Shown here one piece after another: positions 24,228 to 33,667 of a stretch of DNA of 64,000 bases. Source of the stretch: Deinococcus psychrotolerans (GTDB lineage: Bacteria; Deinococcota; Deinococci; Deinococcales; Deinococcaceae); the NCBI RefSeq assembly GCF_003860465.1, contig NZ_CP034183.1:1750001-1814000 (forward strand), read 5' to 3'. The notes below the pieces were generated by a model. It was given only the letters and a program-made list of their open reading frames with translations. It had not been told where the DNA came from and searched no databases. How positions within the stretch are numbered: position 1 is the first letter of the stretch; each line of letters starts with the position of its first letter. Both the position numbers and the translations under genes were made by a program.

Positions 24228-24965
24228 TCAAGATTGGGAAAAAGCCTTGGGCCGCTCGGTGGCACTCAGCAGCGCCACTGAGCTTTGTCCAGTTGGGTTT
24301 GGTTCGGTGCGCTGCGCCAGTGCTGCGGCTTCTTCGGCGGCCCGATCAGCGCCCAACCAGCTTTGCCAGTACGCCTGCATGGTATCTGTGACCAATCTCA
24401 GTGAAACAGTCCCAGACGTTTCGAGCGGGCAGTACAGCAGATCTAAGTCTTTGAGCGGGCCACCCTCGGGGCCGCCGACAGGTTGCCAATACGGAATGTC
24501 CACTGTAAAAAAGCCCAGAGCGCCCAGCTTGACGCGCCGCAAAGTGGGGTCGCTGCCCACCCGCGCTTCGGCGGCCAAATCTTCGGCGCTGAGCGCTTGG
24601 CGGTGTACGGCGTCGGCGAATACGCCCACCGCGCCCACCTCACCGATGATTTGCATTCGGGCTCGGTGCAGGGCGCGGGCGGCTCCCGTTCCCCGCGCCG
24701 ACTGGGCCACCCCCATAAATGAGCTGAAGCCCGCACCACTGCTCAACAGGTGAAAGAGGGTGCCGCCCACCACCTCACCGCCTTGCTCGGCCACCAAAAT
24801 AATGTTCTGGCGCTGGCCAGTCTGCGGCGGTTGAACAATCATCGGCCCAAAATATTCAGCGGGAATCAGCATCTCCGGCTGATAGTAGGCGGCTTCCTGA
24901 ATGCGCCCGAAGGCCTCAAGGGCGGGGTCATGCGGATCGGTGACCCGGCGAACGGAAAGAGACAT
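24228..24965 (-). CDS. GNAT-type acetyltransferase-like protein
   Basis: 245 residues. The acetyl-CoA-binding pattern ARGTGAARALHRARMQ near residue 90 follows a beta-strand ILVAEQGGEVVGGTLFHLL, as in GNAT folds, and the C-terminal half is an extension without recognised motifs. The substrate is unknown. Stop codon is three bases from that of the convergent GMC gene. TACACT lies 6 nt before the ATG (leaderless). Confidence 0.7.
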   Translation of the reverse strand: MSLSVRRVTDPHDPALEAFGRIQEAAYYQPEMLIPAEYFGPMIVQPPQTGQRQNIILVAEQGGEVVGGTLFHLLSSGAGFSSFMGVAQSARGTGAARALHRARMQIIGEVGAVGVFADAVHRQALSAEDLAAEARVGSDPTLRRVKLGALGFFTVDIPYWQPVGGPEGGPLKDLDLLYCPLETSGTVSLRLVTDTMQAYWQSWLGADRAAEEAAALAQRTEPNPTGQSSVALLSATERPKAFSQS

Positions 24966-24971
24966 GGCTGG

Positions 24972-24977
24972 AGTGTA
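24972..24977 (-). promoter_or_regulatory. Leaderless -10 box (TACACT) of the GNAT gene
   Basis: TACACT ends 6 nt before the ATG at 24965; no ribosome binding site is present. Confidence 0.5.
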
Positions 24978-25056
24978 GCCCTACCACTGAGCCAAAAGGC
25001 AGGAGTTAGGGTTGCTGTTTTTCGCCGACTGCAACGCTAAGCCGACAGCCACACCG

Positions 25057-27279
25057 TCAAGGCAAGGGCCAGCGCACGGTTCCCACCTGATCGGTGCGCC
25101 AGACTTTTACACCGGACGCTTGAAGGCGGTCGAGCACTTGCGGGTTGGGGTGACCGTAACTGTTAGATCGCCCGACACTGATGACGGCGTCATGCGGGCG
25201 GGTTTCGTCCAAAAACGCTTGACCGCTCGAAAAGCGGCTGCCGTGGTGGGCCGTTTTGAGAACATCCAACTTGCCGACGCCCAGCTCACTTTCCAGCGGG
25301 TCGGGAAGATCGCCCAGAAAGACGGTGTGAAACTTGGGCGTATCGAACTTGATGACCACGCTATTTTCGTTGTCGGCATCCGACCAGACTTTGCCAGTGG
25401 GCCACAGCACCGTGAAGGTGGCTTTTCCGGCTTGTACGCTGTCACCGCGCCGTACTTCGCGCACCGGCACGTGGCGGGCCTCGGCGGCTCTGAGCAGCAT
25501 ATTGAGATTGGGGTCGTCTTTGCGCTGACCGATCCACAACTCGCCTACTGGCAAGCCCAGCAGCACGCTGATCAGGCCTTCGATGTGATCGGCGTCGGCG
25601 TGGGTGGCGACCATCACGTCGAGGGAGCGCACGTTCATGGCCCGCAAGGCAGGCAGCACCGTGCCTTTGCCGACGTCGTAATCGCCTCTGGGAGTGCCGC
25701 CGCCATCAATCAGCATGGTGAGCTTGGGAGTGCGAATCAGCGAACTGTCGCCCTGTCCGACGTCCAGATAGACGATTTCGCTGGGTGGGTTGAGCAGGCT
25801 CGGCAAAGCAGTGGACACGCCGCCCAGCAAGGCGGTGAGCGGCAAGACCCACAGCGGCAGGAGGCGGTAAAGGGTCAGCACAGCGGCAGCGGCAAATACC
25901 GCGTAAACCGCGAACCCTGCCGGACTGATCATTCCCCAGGTCAGCACCGGAGCGCGGCCAAAAATATCCACCACTTTCAGCAGCGCTTCCGACAGCGGGC
26001 CGAGCGCCCAATTGACCGCCACCGCCAGAGGCCCCAGCAGTCCGGCGAGGTAGCCGAGCGGCACCAGCACGGCCATCAGCGCGGCGGCGGCGAGGTTGGC
26101 GGGGAGGCTCAGCAGCGGCAACTGGCCGAAGGTGTGCAGCACCACCGGCAAAGTGGCGAGTTCGGCGCAGGGGGTGGCGACCAGCGCGAGGCGCAGCCAC
26201 AGCGGCCACTTTGCGGGCAGCAGAGCAGCGACCCTGTTTGACACACTCAGGCCCAGCACCGCCAGAAAACTAAGTTGAAAGCCCACGTCAAACAACCAAG
26301 CCGGTTGATACAGCAAGCTGGCGATGGCCGCCAAGCCCAACACACCGTAGACGTCGAGCTTACCGCGCCCCAGCCACAACGAGAGCAGCACCAAGACGCC
26401 CATCAGCACGGCGCGGGTGATGCTGGGCGTGGGGCCGACCAACCATAAAAAACCCGCCAGCACCGTGAGCATCAGCGGGTAGCGGGCGTTTGTCCATTTG
26501 AGCGGCAATAAACGGGCCAGGAGCCAAGTCAGCGCTCCCACCAGCAGCGCCACGTTTTGCCCGCTGAGCGCCATCAGGTGTGCCAAACCCGCCCGCGTGA
26601 AAGCGTCGCGGACATTCAGGCCGTCATTGAAGCTTTCCTGCGAGATATCGTTGCGCTCGCCCAATTCCACAGCCCGTAGCAGGGCCGACTCACGCGGTGA
26701 GAGACCGGCGCTCAGGCCCCGCCGAAACCAACCGCGCACCCCGCCTTCAGGCTTCAAATGCTTGATCTCGGCGGCCACCAAGACTTCGCGCACACCCTGC
26801 ATCCGCAGCCAAAACGCGTAATCGAAGCCGCCAGGAATGCGCCGACCCTCTGGGCGAACCAGCCGCCCACGGACGGTCAGGCGTCCGGCTGGCCCCTTGG
26901 GCTTGGGTGCCAGCGCCACTGCCGCCGCAGGGCTACTGAGGTGCAGCAGTTGGCCGTCCCAGTCGCCAATCAGGGTGGCTTGAGCACCCACCCAGCTTAA
27001 AAGCGCGTCGGGAGCGGCTTGCCAGGCCCGCTCGCGCGCGAAGCCGCACACCGCCAACACCAGACAGGCCCCCAGCAGCCAACCCTTGCCGGCAGGCCAG
27101 CTCAGCGCCAGGGCCACAACAAGTACCGCCGCGCCCCAGAGCGCTCCGAAGCCCAGCAGCACGCCGCCAATGACTGCCAGCGCCGCTGGAACCGGATAAG
27201 CCGGAACGGGCCAGCGGCGCGGCGAGTAGGTCGCGTCCGCCTGCACTTCTCCGGTAGCCGGATTCCAACTCAGCGCCAC
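25057..27279 (-). CDS. comEC: ComEC/Rec2 DNA-uptake channel protein
   Basis: Inner-membrane channel that passes single-stranded DNA into the cytoplasm during natural transformation. 740 residues: N-terminal transmembrane helices and OB-like region, central competence domain with many helices ([20 protein letters not shown]), and a C-terminal metallo-beta-lactamase-like domain starting at [12 protein letters not shown] with HADADH at 560-565 retained. The start is GTG, 13 nt after the comEA stop; no better start exists in that gap. Forms an operon with comEA. Confidence 0.95.
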   Translation of the reverse strand: MALSWNPATGEVQADATYSPRRWPVPAYPVPAALAVIGGVLLGFGALWGAAVLVVALALSWPAGKGWLLGACLVLAVCGFARERAWQAAPDALLSWVGAQATLIGDWDGQLLHLSSPAAAVALAPKPKGPAGRLTVRGRLVRPEGRRIPGGFDYAFWLRMQGVREVLVAAEIKHLKPEGGVRGWFRRGLSAGLSPRESALLRAVELGERNDISQESFNDGLNVRDAFTRAGLAHLMALSGQNVALLVGALTWLLARLLPLKWTNARYPLMLTVLAGFLWLVGPTPSITRAVLMGVLVLLSLWLGRGKLDVYGVLGLAAIASLLYQPAWLFDVGFQLSFLAVLGLSVSNRVAALLPAKWPLWLRLALVATPCAELATLPVVLHTFGQLPLLSLPANLAAAALMAVLVPLGYLAGLLGPLAVAVNWALGPLSEALLKVVDIFGRAPVLTWGMISPAGFAVYAVFAAAAVLTLYRLLPLWVLPLTALLGGVSTALPSLLNPPSEIVYLDVGQGDSSLIRTPKLTMLIDGGGTPRGDYDVGKGTVLPALRAMNVRSLDVMVATHADADHIEGLISVLLGLPVGELWIGQRKDDPNLNMLLRAAEARHVPVREVRRGDSVQAGKATFTVLWPTGKVWSDADNENSVVIKFDTPKFHTVFLGDLPDPLESELGVGKLDVLKTAHHGSRFSSGQAFLDETRPHDAVISVGRSNSYGHPNPQVLDRLQASGVKVWRTDQVGTVRWPLP

Positions 27280-27292
27280 GTGAATCCCAGCA

Positions 27293-27676
27293 TCAAAACG
27301 ACACGAGTGGGGTCAGTTTGCCGAGCAGCACCGGCCCCACCCCGCGCACCGCGTCAAGGTCGGCGAGGGTGTGATACGGGCGGGCAGCGATTAAGCGGGC
27401 AGCCAGTGCTGGGCCGATGCTGGGCAGGGCTTCGAGCTGCTCTTCGGTGGCGGTGTTGAGATTGAGCCTGCCAGAAATCAGCGGCCTCACGCTGGCGGTG
27501 GTGGCATAAGTTGGGGCGGCCTCAGCGGTGGCCGAAACGGGCAGCGCCGCGTGGGTCACGGTTGGTCGGTGCAGAGCGGGACTGAAGGCAGGGAGCAGCG
27601 CCCAAGCCCCGCAACCGAGTGCCAGCGCGGTCAAGACTGCCGCCGCGCCGCGCTCCAACGGTGAAGAACCAGACAT
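27293..27676 (-). CDS. comEA: ComEA-like DNA-binding competence protein
   Basis: 127 residues: one N-terminal membrane helix ([15 protein letters not shown]), a linker, and a helix-hairpin-helix domain ([25 protein letters not shown] ... [12 protein letters not shown] is the two-HhH pattern). ComEA binds incoming double-stranded DNA at the membrane and hands it to ComEC, encoded just downstream. The ATG is preceded by GAATCT at 6 nt, an imperfect leaderless -10. Divergent from the acyl-CoA ligase gene across a 254-nt gap. Confidence 0.92.
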   Translation of the reverse strand: MSGSSPLERGAAAVLTALALGCGAWALLPAFSPALHRPTVTHAALPVSATAEAAPTYATTASVRPLISGRLNLNTATEEQLEALPSIGPALAARLIAARPYHTLADLDAVRGVGPVLLGKLTPLVSF

Positions 27677-27930
27677 GGCTCAAGATTCTCACGGCCGCGC
27701 TGACACGAAAAGCACAAGCGGCGGGGCGGGCGCTCAGACCAACTGTCAACGGGCAGCACAGGGCTTTTGGGACAGGCTGCCAGTTAAGCAGTGGGCCGCA
27801 CTACTCCCAAAACAGGAAGCCACGTAAGCCAGCACGCCGCTCCACCCACTCACTTTGGTTAGACTGCTTACCACAGCACAACTCACGGCCCACTTTCCCA
27901 ACTTTCCCCACTGTTTCAAGGAGAACCCTG

Positions 27931-29604
27931 ATGAAAAGCACCATGATGGACGTTCCACTGCTCATTCCCGAAATCGTCGAACGCGCCCGTCACTTTTTTG
28001 CCGAGCGCGAAATTGTCAGCTTGATGGTGGCGGGACGCGGCGAAGACGGCCAGCCCACTGCCAAACTTCACCGCACCACTTATGGCGAGGTCGCTGAACG
28101 TGCCTTGCGGCTGGCCAGCGCCATCACGGCGGCGGGCGTGGGGCCGGGCGAGCGGGTGGCGACGTTGGCGGTCAACTCCTACCGGCACTTGGAGGCTTAT
28201 CTGGGCGTTCCCAGTTCCGGCGCGGTGCTGCACACCCTCAACATTCGGCTGCACCCCCACCAACTCTGCTGGATCATCAACCACGCCGAGGATAAAGTGC
28301 TGCTGATCGAAAACCTATTTGCCGACAAGATTCCCACCATCTTGGAAAACTGCCCCAGCATCGAGAAAATCGTGGTGCTGGGGCCGCTGCCCAAACCCAT
28401 GGACGGCGTCGAGGACTACGACACCTGGATCATGAACCACGCGCCGCAAAGCCGCTATCCCGAGATGCTGGAAACCGACGCGGCGGGCATGTGTTACACC
28501 TCCGGCACGACCGGCAACCCCAAAGCCGTGACCTACTCGCACCGCTCCACTTTGCTGCACAGCCTCGCCTCCGCGCCCAAAGACGCGCTGAACGTCGGTC
28601 AAAGCGACGCCGTGCTGCCGATTGTGCCGATGTTTCACGTCAACGCTTGGGGGCTGCCGTACACCTGCTCGCTCTACGGCGCGAAACTGGTGTTTGCCGG
28701 AGCATTTTCAGATGGCCCGAGCCTCGCCAAGCTGATGCAAGACGAGCAAGTGACCATCACGGCGGGCGTGCCGACCATCTGGATGGGACTGCTGGCCGAG
28801 CTTGACCGCGCCGCCGAAGCTGGCAAGCCGTATCAACTCCAGCTCGAGCGCCTTGTGGTGGGCGGCTCGGCCGCTCCCGAAGCGCTGATTCGGGCGTTTT
28901 CGGAGCGCCACCACCTCAAGCTGGCCCAGGCCTGGGGCATGACCGAAACGCACCCGCTCGGCACGGTCAGCATCACGCCACCGGGAATAAAGTTTGCCAG
29001 CGACGACGGCTACGCGCTGGCCGCCAAGCAGGGAGTGGCGGTGCCCACCGTGCAACTCGAAATTCTGGATGATGAGGGCAATATTTTGCCACACGACGGC
29101 AAAAGCATGGGCCGCCTCATTACACGCGGGCCGTGGATCGCCGGAAGCTACTACGGCGGCGCAGGCCAGGACAACTTCTTGGAGATTAACGGCCAGCAGT
29201 GGTTTGATACCGGCGACATCGCCACCCTCGACGGACGCGGCTTTATGCAGATTCAGGACAGGGCCAAAGACCTGATCAAATCCGGCGGCGAGTGGATCAG
29301 CAGCGTGGATTTGGAAAACGCCCTGATGGCCCACCCCGCCGTGTCGCAGGCCGCCGTGATCGCCATGCCCGATCCCAAGTGGGACGAAAGGCCGCTGGCA
29401 GTGCTGGTGCTGCGGCAAGGCCACGACCACCCGGGCCACGCCGAGCTGACCGCCTTTCTGTCTCCCCGATTCGCCAAGTGGTGGCTGCCCGACGCCTACG
29501 AAGTGGTGGCCGCCATTCCGATTGGCGCGACGGGCAAGTTTCTCAAGCGAGAGTTGCGCGAGCAGTTTGCAGAGAAAACAGCCGAGGGAACGGCGGTGCG
29601 CTGA
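27931..29604 (+). CDS. Acyl-CoA synthetase (AMP-binding, medium/long-chain fatty acid)
   Basis: ANL-superfamily adenylating enzyme. CYTSGTTGNPKAVTYSHRS is the ATP-binding P-loop, WGMTETHPLG the A5 motif, WFDTGDIATLDGRGFMQIQDRAKDLIKSGGEWIS the A7-A8 hinge. 557 residues. It activates a fatty acid as acyl-AMP and then acyl-CoA; chain length is uncertain. ATG at 27931 has AAGGAGA six bases upstream; in-frame sequence further upstream runs across the divergent comEA region and is not coding. The 254-nt gap contains a TAGACT near 27860 as a possible -10. Confidence 0.93.
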   Translation: MKSTMMDVPLLIPEIVERARHFFAEREIVSLMVAGRGEDGQPTAKLHRTTYGEVAERALRLASAITAAGVGPGERVATLAVNSYRHLEAYLGVPSSGAVLHTLNIRLHPHQLCWIINHAEDKVLLIENLFADKIPTILENCPSIEKIVVLGPLPKPMDGVEDYDTWIMNHAPQSRYPEMLETDAAGMCYTSGTTGNPKAVTYSHRSTLLHSLASAPKDALNVGQSDAVLPIVPMFHVNAWGLPYTCSLYGAKLVFAGAFSDGPSLAKLMQDEQVTITAGVPTIWMGLLAELDRAAEAGKPYQLQLERLVVGGSAAPEALIRAFSERHHLKLAQAWGMTETHPLGTVSITPPGIKFASDDGYALAAKQGVAVPTVQLEILDDEGNILPHDGKSMGRLITRGPWIAGSYYGGAGQDNFLEINGQQWFDTGDIATLDGRGFMQIQDRAKDLIKSGGEWISSVDLENALMAHPAVSQAAVIAMPDPKWDERPLAVLVLRQGHDHPGHAELTAFLSPRFAKWWLPDAYEVVAAIPIGATGKFLKRELREQFAEKTAEGTAVR

Positions 29605-29637
29605 GCGCGAGTTCAAAGTTCACCAAGGAGCACCCAC

Positions 29638-30075
29638 ATGACCAGCACTCCAGCCAAATCCGTTTCTACGCCCAACATTTCCTGCGGCGCGGCGCTCGAA
29701 CTCATTGCGGCGGCCCGCGCCGCTGCCAAGCGTCTCGGCGTGGACATGGCGGTTGCTGTGACCGATACGGGCGGGCACCTGCGGGCTTTTGAGCGGGCCG
29801 ACCACGCGCCCTTTCTGGTGGCGGAGGTGGCGATCAACAAAGCCTGGACTGCCGCCTCGTTTGGCCGCCCCACCCACGTTTGGAACGAAATCGTCCAGAG
29901 CCCCGAAGTGTCGCCGCTCAACCACCACCCGCGCATGACGGCGCTGGGCGGCGGATATCCGGTGGTGGAAAATGGGCAGGTGATCGGCGGCCTCGGCCTT
30001 TCGGGCGGCAGCTCGGCGCAAGATCAGCAGGCCGCCGAGGAAGCGCTGCGGGAGATGGGCTTTGAGGTGAAGTGA
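29638..30075 (+). CDS. GlcG/HbpS family heme-binding-like protein
   Basis: 145 residues; LGVDMAVAVTDTGGHLRAFERADHAPFL and ALGGGYPVVENGQVIGGLGLSGGSSAQDQQ are typical of the GlcG/HbpS (DUF336) fold. Members include heme sensors and proteins encoded beside glycolate or dehydratase enzymes; the biochemical role is often unknown. It follows the acyl-CoA ligase by 33 nt with AAGGAG upstream of its ATG, so both are probably one operon. No signal peptide, hence cytosolic. Confidence 0.85.
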   Translation: MTSTPAKSVSTPNISCGAALELIAAARAAAKRLGVDMAVAVTDTGGHLRAFERADHAPFLVAEVAINKAWTAASFGRPTHVWNEIVQSPEVSPLNHHPRMTALGGGYPVVENGQVIGGLGLSGGSSAQDQQAAEEALREMGFEVK

Positions 30076-30103
30076 GGGCTGAACCGATTCACTTCGGCTC
30101 CGC

Positions 30104-30619
30104 TCACCCGTACCGCTCCCTGTGCTCCTGCTTGAGCTGTTTGTACTCGGCGTTGGCCGCCGCTTCATCCCACTTGGCCTTAAAGATGCGGGCGGACTCG
30201 GCTTTGACGGGGTCTTCAGGCGTGCGCGGCAACTCGGGGCGGCCATGTGCGCCGCTCACCCCTTTTTTGTCGTCTGGAACTGGCCCGTCGTACTTTTTGC
30301 CGCCTTTGTGGTTGGCGTAGCGCCGAGCACGGGTATACCCCATCTGCAAAAACTTGCGGGCCATGTCCGCGCCCACCACGTCACCCGCCGCCAAATAATC
30401 TAGAAACAACTGGTAAATCTTCTGGCTGCTCTCCTCTGCTGCTTCGGGCGTGGCAAAGCGCCAGTGCGGTAAAATCTCGGCCTTGTACGGCTGCACCAGC
30501 AAGACGCCCTGCTCGCCCACGCCGATTCGGTACAACTCAGGATGGGCGCGGAGATCGAGTTCGGCGTAGTGAAGGCTGTAATCAAACTTCTTGGTCGGCT
30601 GTTTAGGTTGGTCGCTCAC
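30104..30619 (-). CDS. DUF4385 protein
   Basis: FDYSLHYAELDLRAHPELYRIGVGEQGVL, PYKAEILPHWRF and DMARKFLQMGYTRARRYANHKGGKKY match the DUF4385 family, of unknown function, also found in tailed phages. The C-terminal third is charged (KAKWDEAAANAEYKQLKQEHRERYG-like helix). The frame is open to 30649, but that codon lies on the T-run of the dps terminator; GTG at 30619 (171 residues) with GGGGGT upstream is preferred, ATG 30637 is an alternative. Transcription source after the dps terminator is unclear. Confidence 0.8.
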   Translation of the reverse strand: MSDQPKQPTKKFDYSLHYAELDLRAHPELYRIGVGEQGVLLVQPYKAEILPHWRFATPEAAEESSQKIYQLFLDYLAAGDVVGADMARKFLQMGYTRARRYANHKGGKKYDGPVPDDKKGVSGAHGRPELPRTPEDPVKAESARIFKAKWDEAAANAEYKQLKQEHRERYG

Positions 30620-30649
30620 CTCTACCCCCCATTGCATGTCCCAGAACAC

Positions 30650-30673
30650 AAAAAAGCGGAGGTTTCCCTCCGC
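30650..30673 (-). terminator. dps terminator
   Basis: On the minus strand GCGGAGG, loop GAAA, CCTCCGC, then six T (30655-30650). Perfect 7-bp GC-rich stem with a GNRA tetraloop, 17 nt after the dps stop. Confidence 0.88.
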
Positions 30674-30689
30674 CTTTCATTCTTCAAAG

Positions 30690-31364
30690 TCAGTTCAGTT
30701 GCTCGTCGTCCATCATCGCCTGAAGCATCCAGCGGATTTTGTCGATGGTGCCGGCGTAGCCGTTGTACATATCGGCGGTGGCGTGATCTTCGGCGTCGTC
30801 CACTGTGCCGCTGTCGTCGCGGTAACCTTTGCCCACGCGGCTCAGGTCACTGACCAGATCGGCCACCTGGGTGCGGGCGTCACGCACGGTTTCGGTGGGG
30901 ACTTTAACCACGCTGTAGCGGGCCAAGTCTTCCGGGGCGTTTTTGGGACTGCCGCCGAGGGCCACCAAGCGCTCGGCCTGCTCGTCGATGCTGGGAAAGA
31001 TTTCGTCGATGAAATCGTCATAGGCCAGGTGGAGGTCGCGGAAAAAGCGGCCCCGGATGTCCCAGTGGTACTTTTTGAACTTTAGGTACAAGTTGATGCT
31101 GGTCGCCAAGTTGCGCTGCAACGTCTCCGAAACGATCCCGAACTGCTCTTCGGTGAGGTAGTGGTGGTTGACCAGTTGGTTGAATTCCCCGCCCTCATGC
31201 GCCGCGTCGGTTTGCTTGCCCACCGAGGCTTCGGCAGGCGTCATGGCGTCGCTCACGTCATTCACGGTGATCGGGGCGGCCTTCTTTTTGGTGTCTTTAA
31301 CGCTGCCTGCACTGGCTTTGGCGCTGCTCGCTGGTGCGGCGGTGTTCTTGCTCTTTTTAGTCAT
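30690..31364 (-). CDS. dps: Dps-family ferritin (Dps-1 type)
   Basis: Dodecameric mini-ferritin that oxidises and stores iron and can bind DNA. The KYHWDIRGRFFRDLHLAYDDFIDE segment carries the inter-subunit ferroxidase ligands (His, then Asp and Glu). 224 residues because of an N-terminal extension of about 65 residues rich in Lys/Ala, as in Dps-1 of D. radiodurans, where it holds a DNA- and metal-binding region; VNHHYLTEEQF is also shared. Single-gene unit with leaderless TACGGT box and a strong terminator. Confidence 0.93.
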   Translation of the reverse strand: MTKKSKNTAAPASSAKASAGSVKDTKKKAAPITVNDVSDAMTPAEASVGKQTDAAHEGGEFNQLVNHHYLTEEQFGIVSETLQRNLATSINLYLKFKKYHWDIRGRFFRDLHLAYDDFIDEIFPSIDEQAERLVALGGSPKNAPEDLARYSVVKVPTETVRDARTQVADLVSDLSRVGKGYRDDSGTVDDAEDHATADMYNGYAGTIDKIRWMLQAMMDDEQLN

Positions 31365-31370
31365 GACTTC

Positions 31371-31376
31371 ACCGTA
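31371..31376 (-). promoter_or_regulatory. Leaderless -10 box (TACGGT) of dps
   Basis: TACGGT ends 6 nt before the dps ATG. The 88-nt gap to the upstream gene contains no other feature I can name. Confidence 0.5.
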
Positions 31377-31452
31377 CCGCCGCCACCGCGCCGTCTGGGT
31401 GATGTGGCCGTAAGGAGGCCTTTAACATTGTGCAGGAGAGAGGCTCACGCGC

Positions 31453-32361
31453 TCAAAGCTGCCCCGTGAAGAGGAGTTGATTGCCCTCCACACGCATGCT
31501 CACATGGCCCAGCCCCACCAACTCCGCGAGGTGGGCGCTCACCACGCTGCGGTTGAGCACGACTGCGCCGGGATTGGTCATTTCAACGTCCAAGCTGTCG
31601 CAAACGCGCGTCAGGGCCGTATCCACCGTGGAGGCGTGTGTCACAGCTTCATGCACGGCCCGCGTGACCCGCTCGAAGGCGCTGAGGTTGGCAGCCACCA
31701 GAGCGGGCAACTCTTCAGTGGACTGGCCGTGCCCCGGCACCGTCAGGCGCACGCCGCCCAGACTGGGTAAGCCTTGACTCAGCAGGCTCTGGGCGCTGCG
31801 CTTCATGGCGGCGCTGTCCACGCAAAAAGTCAGCGGGTGCTTGCTCAGCGCTTCCAGCCCGAACAGCGCGTCGGCGGCGTACAGCACTTCCCCCACCCTC
31901 ACGGCGTACATCTGAGAAGCGTGGCCCGGCACTTCGATCAGTTCCACGTCCACGCCGCCGAGCGTAACCAATCCGGATTCAACGGCCTGCGCCGGACTTG
32001 CTGGAGCCAGCAAAAACTTGGTTTGAAGGGCCTGCGGCGGGTGTGCACCATAAAGGTAAAACGGCTCCAAGAGCGGATTGGCAATGATGGCGGCTTCAAA
32101 GGGCGGCGCGTAGATCGGCAAATCAGGAAAGCGCTTGAGGAAAGCCGCGTTGCCGCCGTGATGATCGGCGTGCGAATGGGTGTTGAGAATGGCCGTCGGC
32201 GTCAGGTGCTGAGCTTCTAAGCCGCGCAGCAGCTTGCGGGCGTGCTGCTCGTCTAGGCCGGTATCGACCACCAGGACGCCGCTGCCCTGCACAAACACCA
32301 GCGAGTTGACAGCAGCCGGGAACAAAAAGACGTTGGGTGCGAGGGCGAGCAAATCAGGCAT
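31453..32361 (-). CDS. MBL-fold metallo-hydrolase
   Basis: Metallo-beta-lactamase-fold hydrolase with THSHADHHGG (HSHADH at 62-67), a downstream GHASQ His and YAADALF Asp as further metal ligands, and VPGHGQS. 302 residues, cytosolic. The C-terminal 80 residues (ALTRVCDSLDVEMTNPGAVVLNRSVVSAHLAELVGLG) look like a winged-helix-type extension as seen in LACTB2-like nucleases and flavodoxin-like hydrolases. Substrate unknown. TAAACT lies 6 nt before the ATG (leaderless), divergent from the DUF1802 gene. Confidence 0.85.
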   Translation of the reverse strand: MPDLLALAPNVFLFPAAVNSLVFVQGSGVLVVDTGLDEQHARKLLRGLEAQHLTPTAILNTHSHADHHGGNAAFLKRFPDLPIYAPPFEAAIIANPLLEPFYLYGAHPPQALQTKFLLAPASPAQAVESGLVTLGGVDVELIEVPGHASQMYAVRVGEVLYAADALFGLEALSKHPLTFCVDSAAMKRSAQSLLSQGLPSLGGVRLTVPGHGQSTEELPALVAANLSAFERVTRAVHEAVTHASTVDTALTRVCDSLDVEMTNPGAVVLNRSVVSAHLAELVGLGHVSMRVEGNQLLFTGQL

Positions 32362-32367
32362 ACCTTG

Positions 32368-32373
32368 AGTTTA
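32368..32373 (-). promoter_or_regulatory. Leaderless -10 box (TAAACT) of the MBL gene
   Basis: Ends 6 nt before the ATG at 32361. Faces the divergent -10 at 32438-32443; the two start codons are 88 bp apart. Confidence 0.5.
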
Positions 32374-32437
32374 GTCGCCCAACTTCTCACGTCCAGTTTC
32401 TATTCCAATGACCGTACTACTCACACAGCCGCTGCGC

Positions 32438-32443
32438 TACTCT
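32438..32443 (+). promoter_or_regulatory. Leaderless -10 box (TACTCT) of the DUF1802 gene
   Basis: Ends 6 nt before the ATG at 32450, which decides that start over an in-frame ATG at 32408 that would add 14 non-conserved residues. Confidence 0.5.
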
Positions 32444-32449
32444 GCCCGC

Positions 32450-33010
32450 ATGACCCTGACCGCCCTCAAAGAATGGGACGCCCAAGCCCAGGCCCTGACC
32501 ACCGGCCAGACCGCCGTGATTTTGCGCAAAGGCGGCATCATGGAAACGCACGACGGCTTTGAAGTCCAGCACCGAGAGTTTTTGCTCTACCCCACTTTCC
32601 TCCACCAAAACGCCGCCGAGGTGCGCTCCGAATTCAGCGGCCTGCTGCGCTCCGACCCCGCGCCGGGCCAAATTGTCGTGCCTGCCCGCGCCGAGGTGCT
32701 GGAGGTCTACAAAATAGAAGCGCTGGACAAAGCGCTGGCCCTAGAAGACATGCAGGCCTTGAATGCCAGCGCGATTGAGCGGCGATTTCACTACCGCAAC
32801 CGCCCCTGGCTGCACGCCGTGGTGCTGCGGGTCTGGCCGCTGACGCCGCCACTCAGGGTCGAGGAAACGCCGGAGCTGCTCGGCTGTGTCAGTTGGGTGC
32901 CGTTGGCTGACTTTTCAGTTGAAACCCTTTCATCTGAAAGTGCCGCCCCCGCTCTCGCTGAGTCGGCACTCACCGAAATCCGCGCCGAGGTGGCCCGCCG
33001 CCTGAGCTAG
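32450..33010 (+). CDS. DUF1802 family protein
   Basis: 186 residues beginning TLTALKEWDAQAQALTTGQTAVILRKGGI, followed by REFLLYPTFLHQ, the typical DUF1802 opening. A second conserved stretch, RFHYRNRPWLHAVVLRVWPL, lies near residue 105. No enzymatic motif, signal peptide or membrane helix; function unknown. The start at 32450 is chosen from the leaderless TACTCT box. The following SRPBCC gene begins 25 nt after the stop and has its own -10-like TAGAGT. Confidence 0.8.
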   Translation: MTLTALKEWDAQAQALTTGQTAVILRKGGIMETHDGFEVQHREFLLYPTFLHQNAAEVRSEFSGLLRSDPAPGQIVVPARAEVLEVYKIEALDKALALEDMQALNASAIERRFHYRNRPWLHAVVLRVWPLTPPLRVEETPELLGCVSWVPLADFSVETLSSESAAPALAESALTEIRAEVARRLS

Positions 33011-33035
33011 AGCCGTGAGTTAGAGTATGGAGATC

Positions 33036-33590
33036 ATGGCTCAACCGCTTAGTTTCAAAGACACCATCGTTATTCGCTCACGGCCCGACGTGCTGTTTCG
33101 GCTGGTTCTTGATCCCAAACGCCGCACCCGCTGGGATCCCAATATCCGCTTGGCCAACTACGTCGGCGAGGAAAAACTGGCCAGCGGCACACTGGTGAAT
33201 ATCAAGTTGGAGCGGCGCCTGCTGGGTTTGTCGTACACCGCCAAATACGGCCAGATTCAAGCGCCGTTTCGCGGCGGCTGGGAAGCGGTGAAGCCCTTCG
33301 GCCCCATCGAGAAATACACCCAGAGCTGGGTCTTCAAGAACATTCCCGGCGGCACCGAAGTCACGCTGAGCACCAATGCCACCATCCGCTACAACTTCAT
33401 TGGCAAGCAAATCGAAGCCCAACTCCGCAACATGAGCGGGCAGACCCTGATTGAATTGCAGCGGGCGGTCGATCAGCAGGGCGCTCAACTGATGGAAGAC
33501 ACGGCCAAACAGTTTCAGGACAAAATGCGGGCCGAAAAAGCCGCCGCCAAAAAGCAGGGCAAGACCAAGAAACCCAAAGCGGCCAAGTAG
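33036..33590 (+). CDS. SRPBCC-fold (START-like) protein
   Basis: 184 residues. FKDTIVIRSRPDVLFRLVLDPKRRTRWDPNI and the later WVFKNIPGGTEVTLS fit the helix-grip SRPBCC/polyketide-cyclase-like fold that binds hydrophobic ligands. The last 30 residues are Lys/Ala-rich (AEKAAAKKQGKTKK). GGAG just before the ATG at 33036 favours it over the ATG at 33027; TAGAGT at 33021-33026 is a possible -10. Ligand unknown. Confidence 0.72.
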   Translation: MAQPLSFKDTIVIRSRPDVLFRLVLDPKRRTRWDPNIRLANYVGEEKLASGTLVNIKLERRLLGLSYTAKYGQIQAPFRGGWEAVKPFGPIEKYTQSWVFKNIPGGTEVTLSTNATIRYNFIGKQIEAQLRNMSGQTLIELQRAVDQQGAQLMEDTAKQFQDKMRAEKAAAKKQGKTKKPKAAK

Positions 33591-33667
33591 GTCAGCGCTG
33601 AACGGAAACGGGGCTAAGAACGGCTGAGGCTCGATTCGTTTTCACCACGTCCCCGTAGCCCATTTCC

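Noticed and set aside
24130..24753. Open frame overlapping the GMC end and the GNAT gene on the + strand
   Set aside because: Low-complexity Ala/Arg/Ser composition and overlap with two supported genes.
27619..27930. N-terminal extension of the acyl-CoA ligase
   Set aside because: It is Arg/Pro-rich, runs over the divergent comEA start, and the ATG at 27931 has a strong ribosome binding site.
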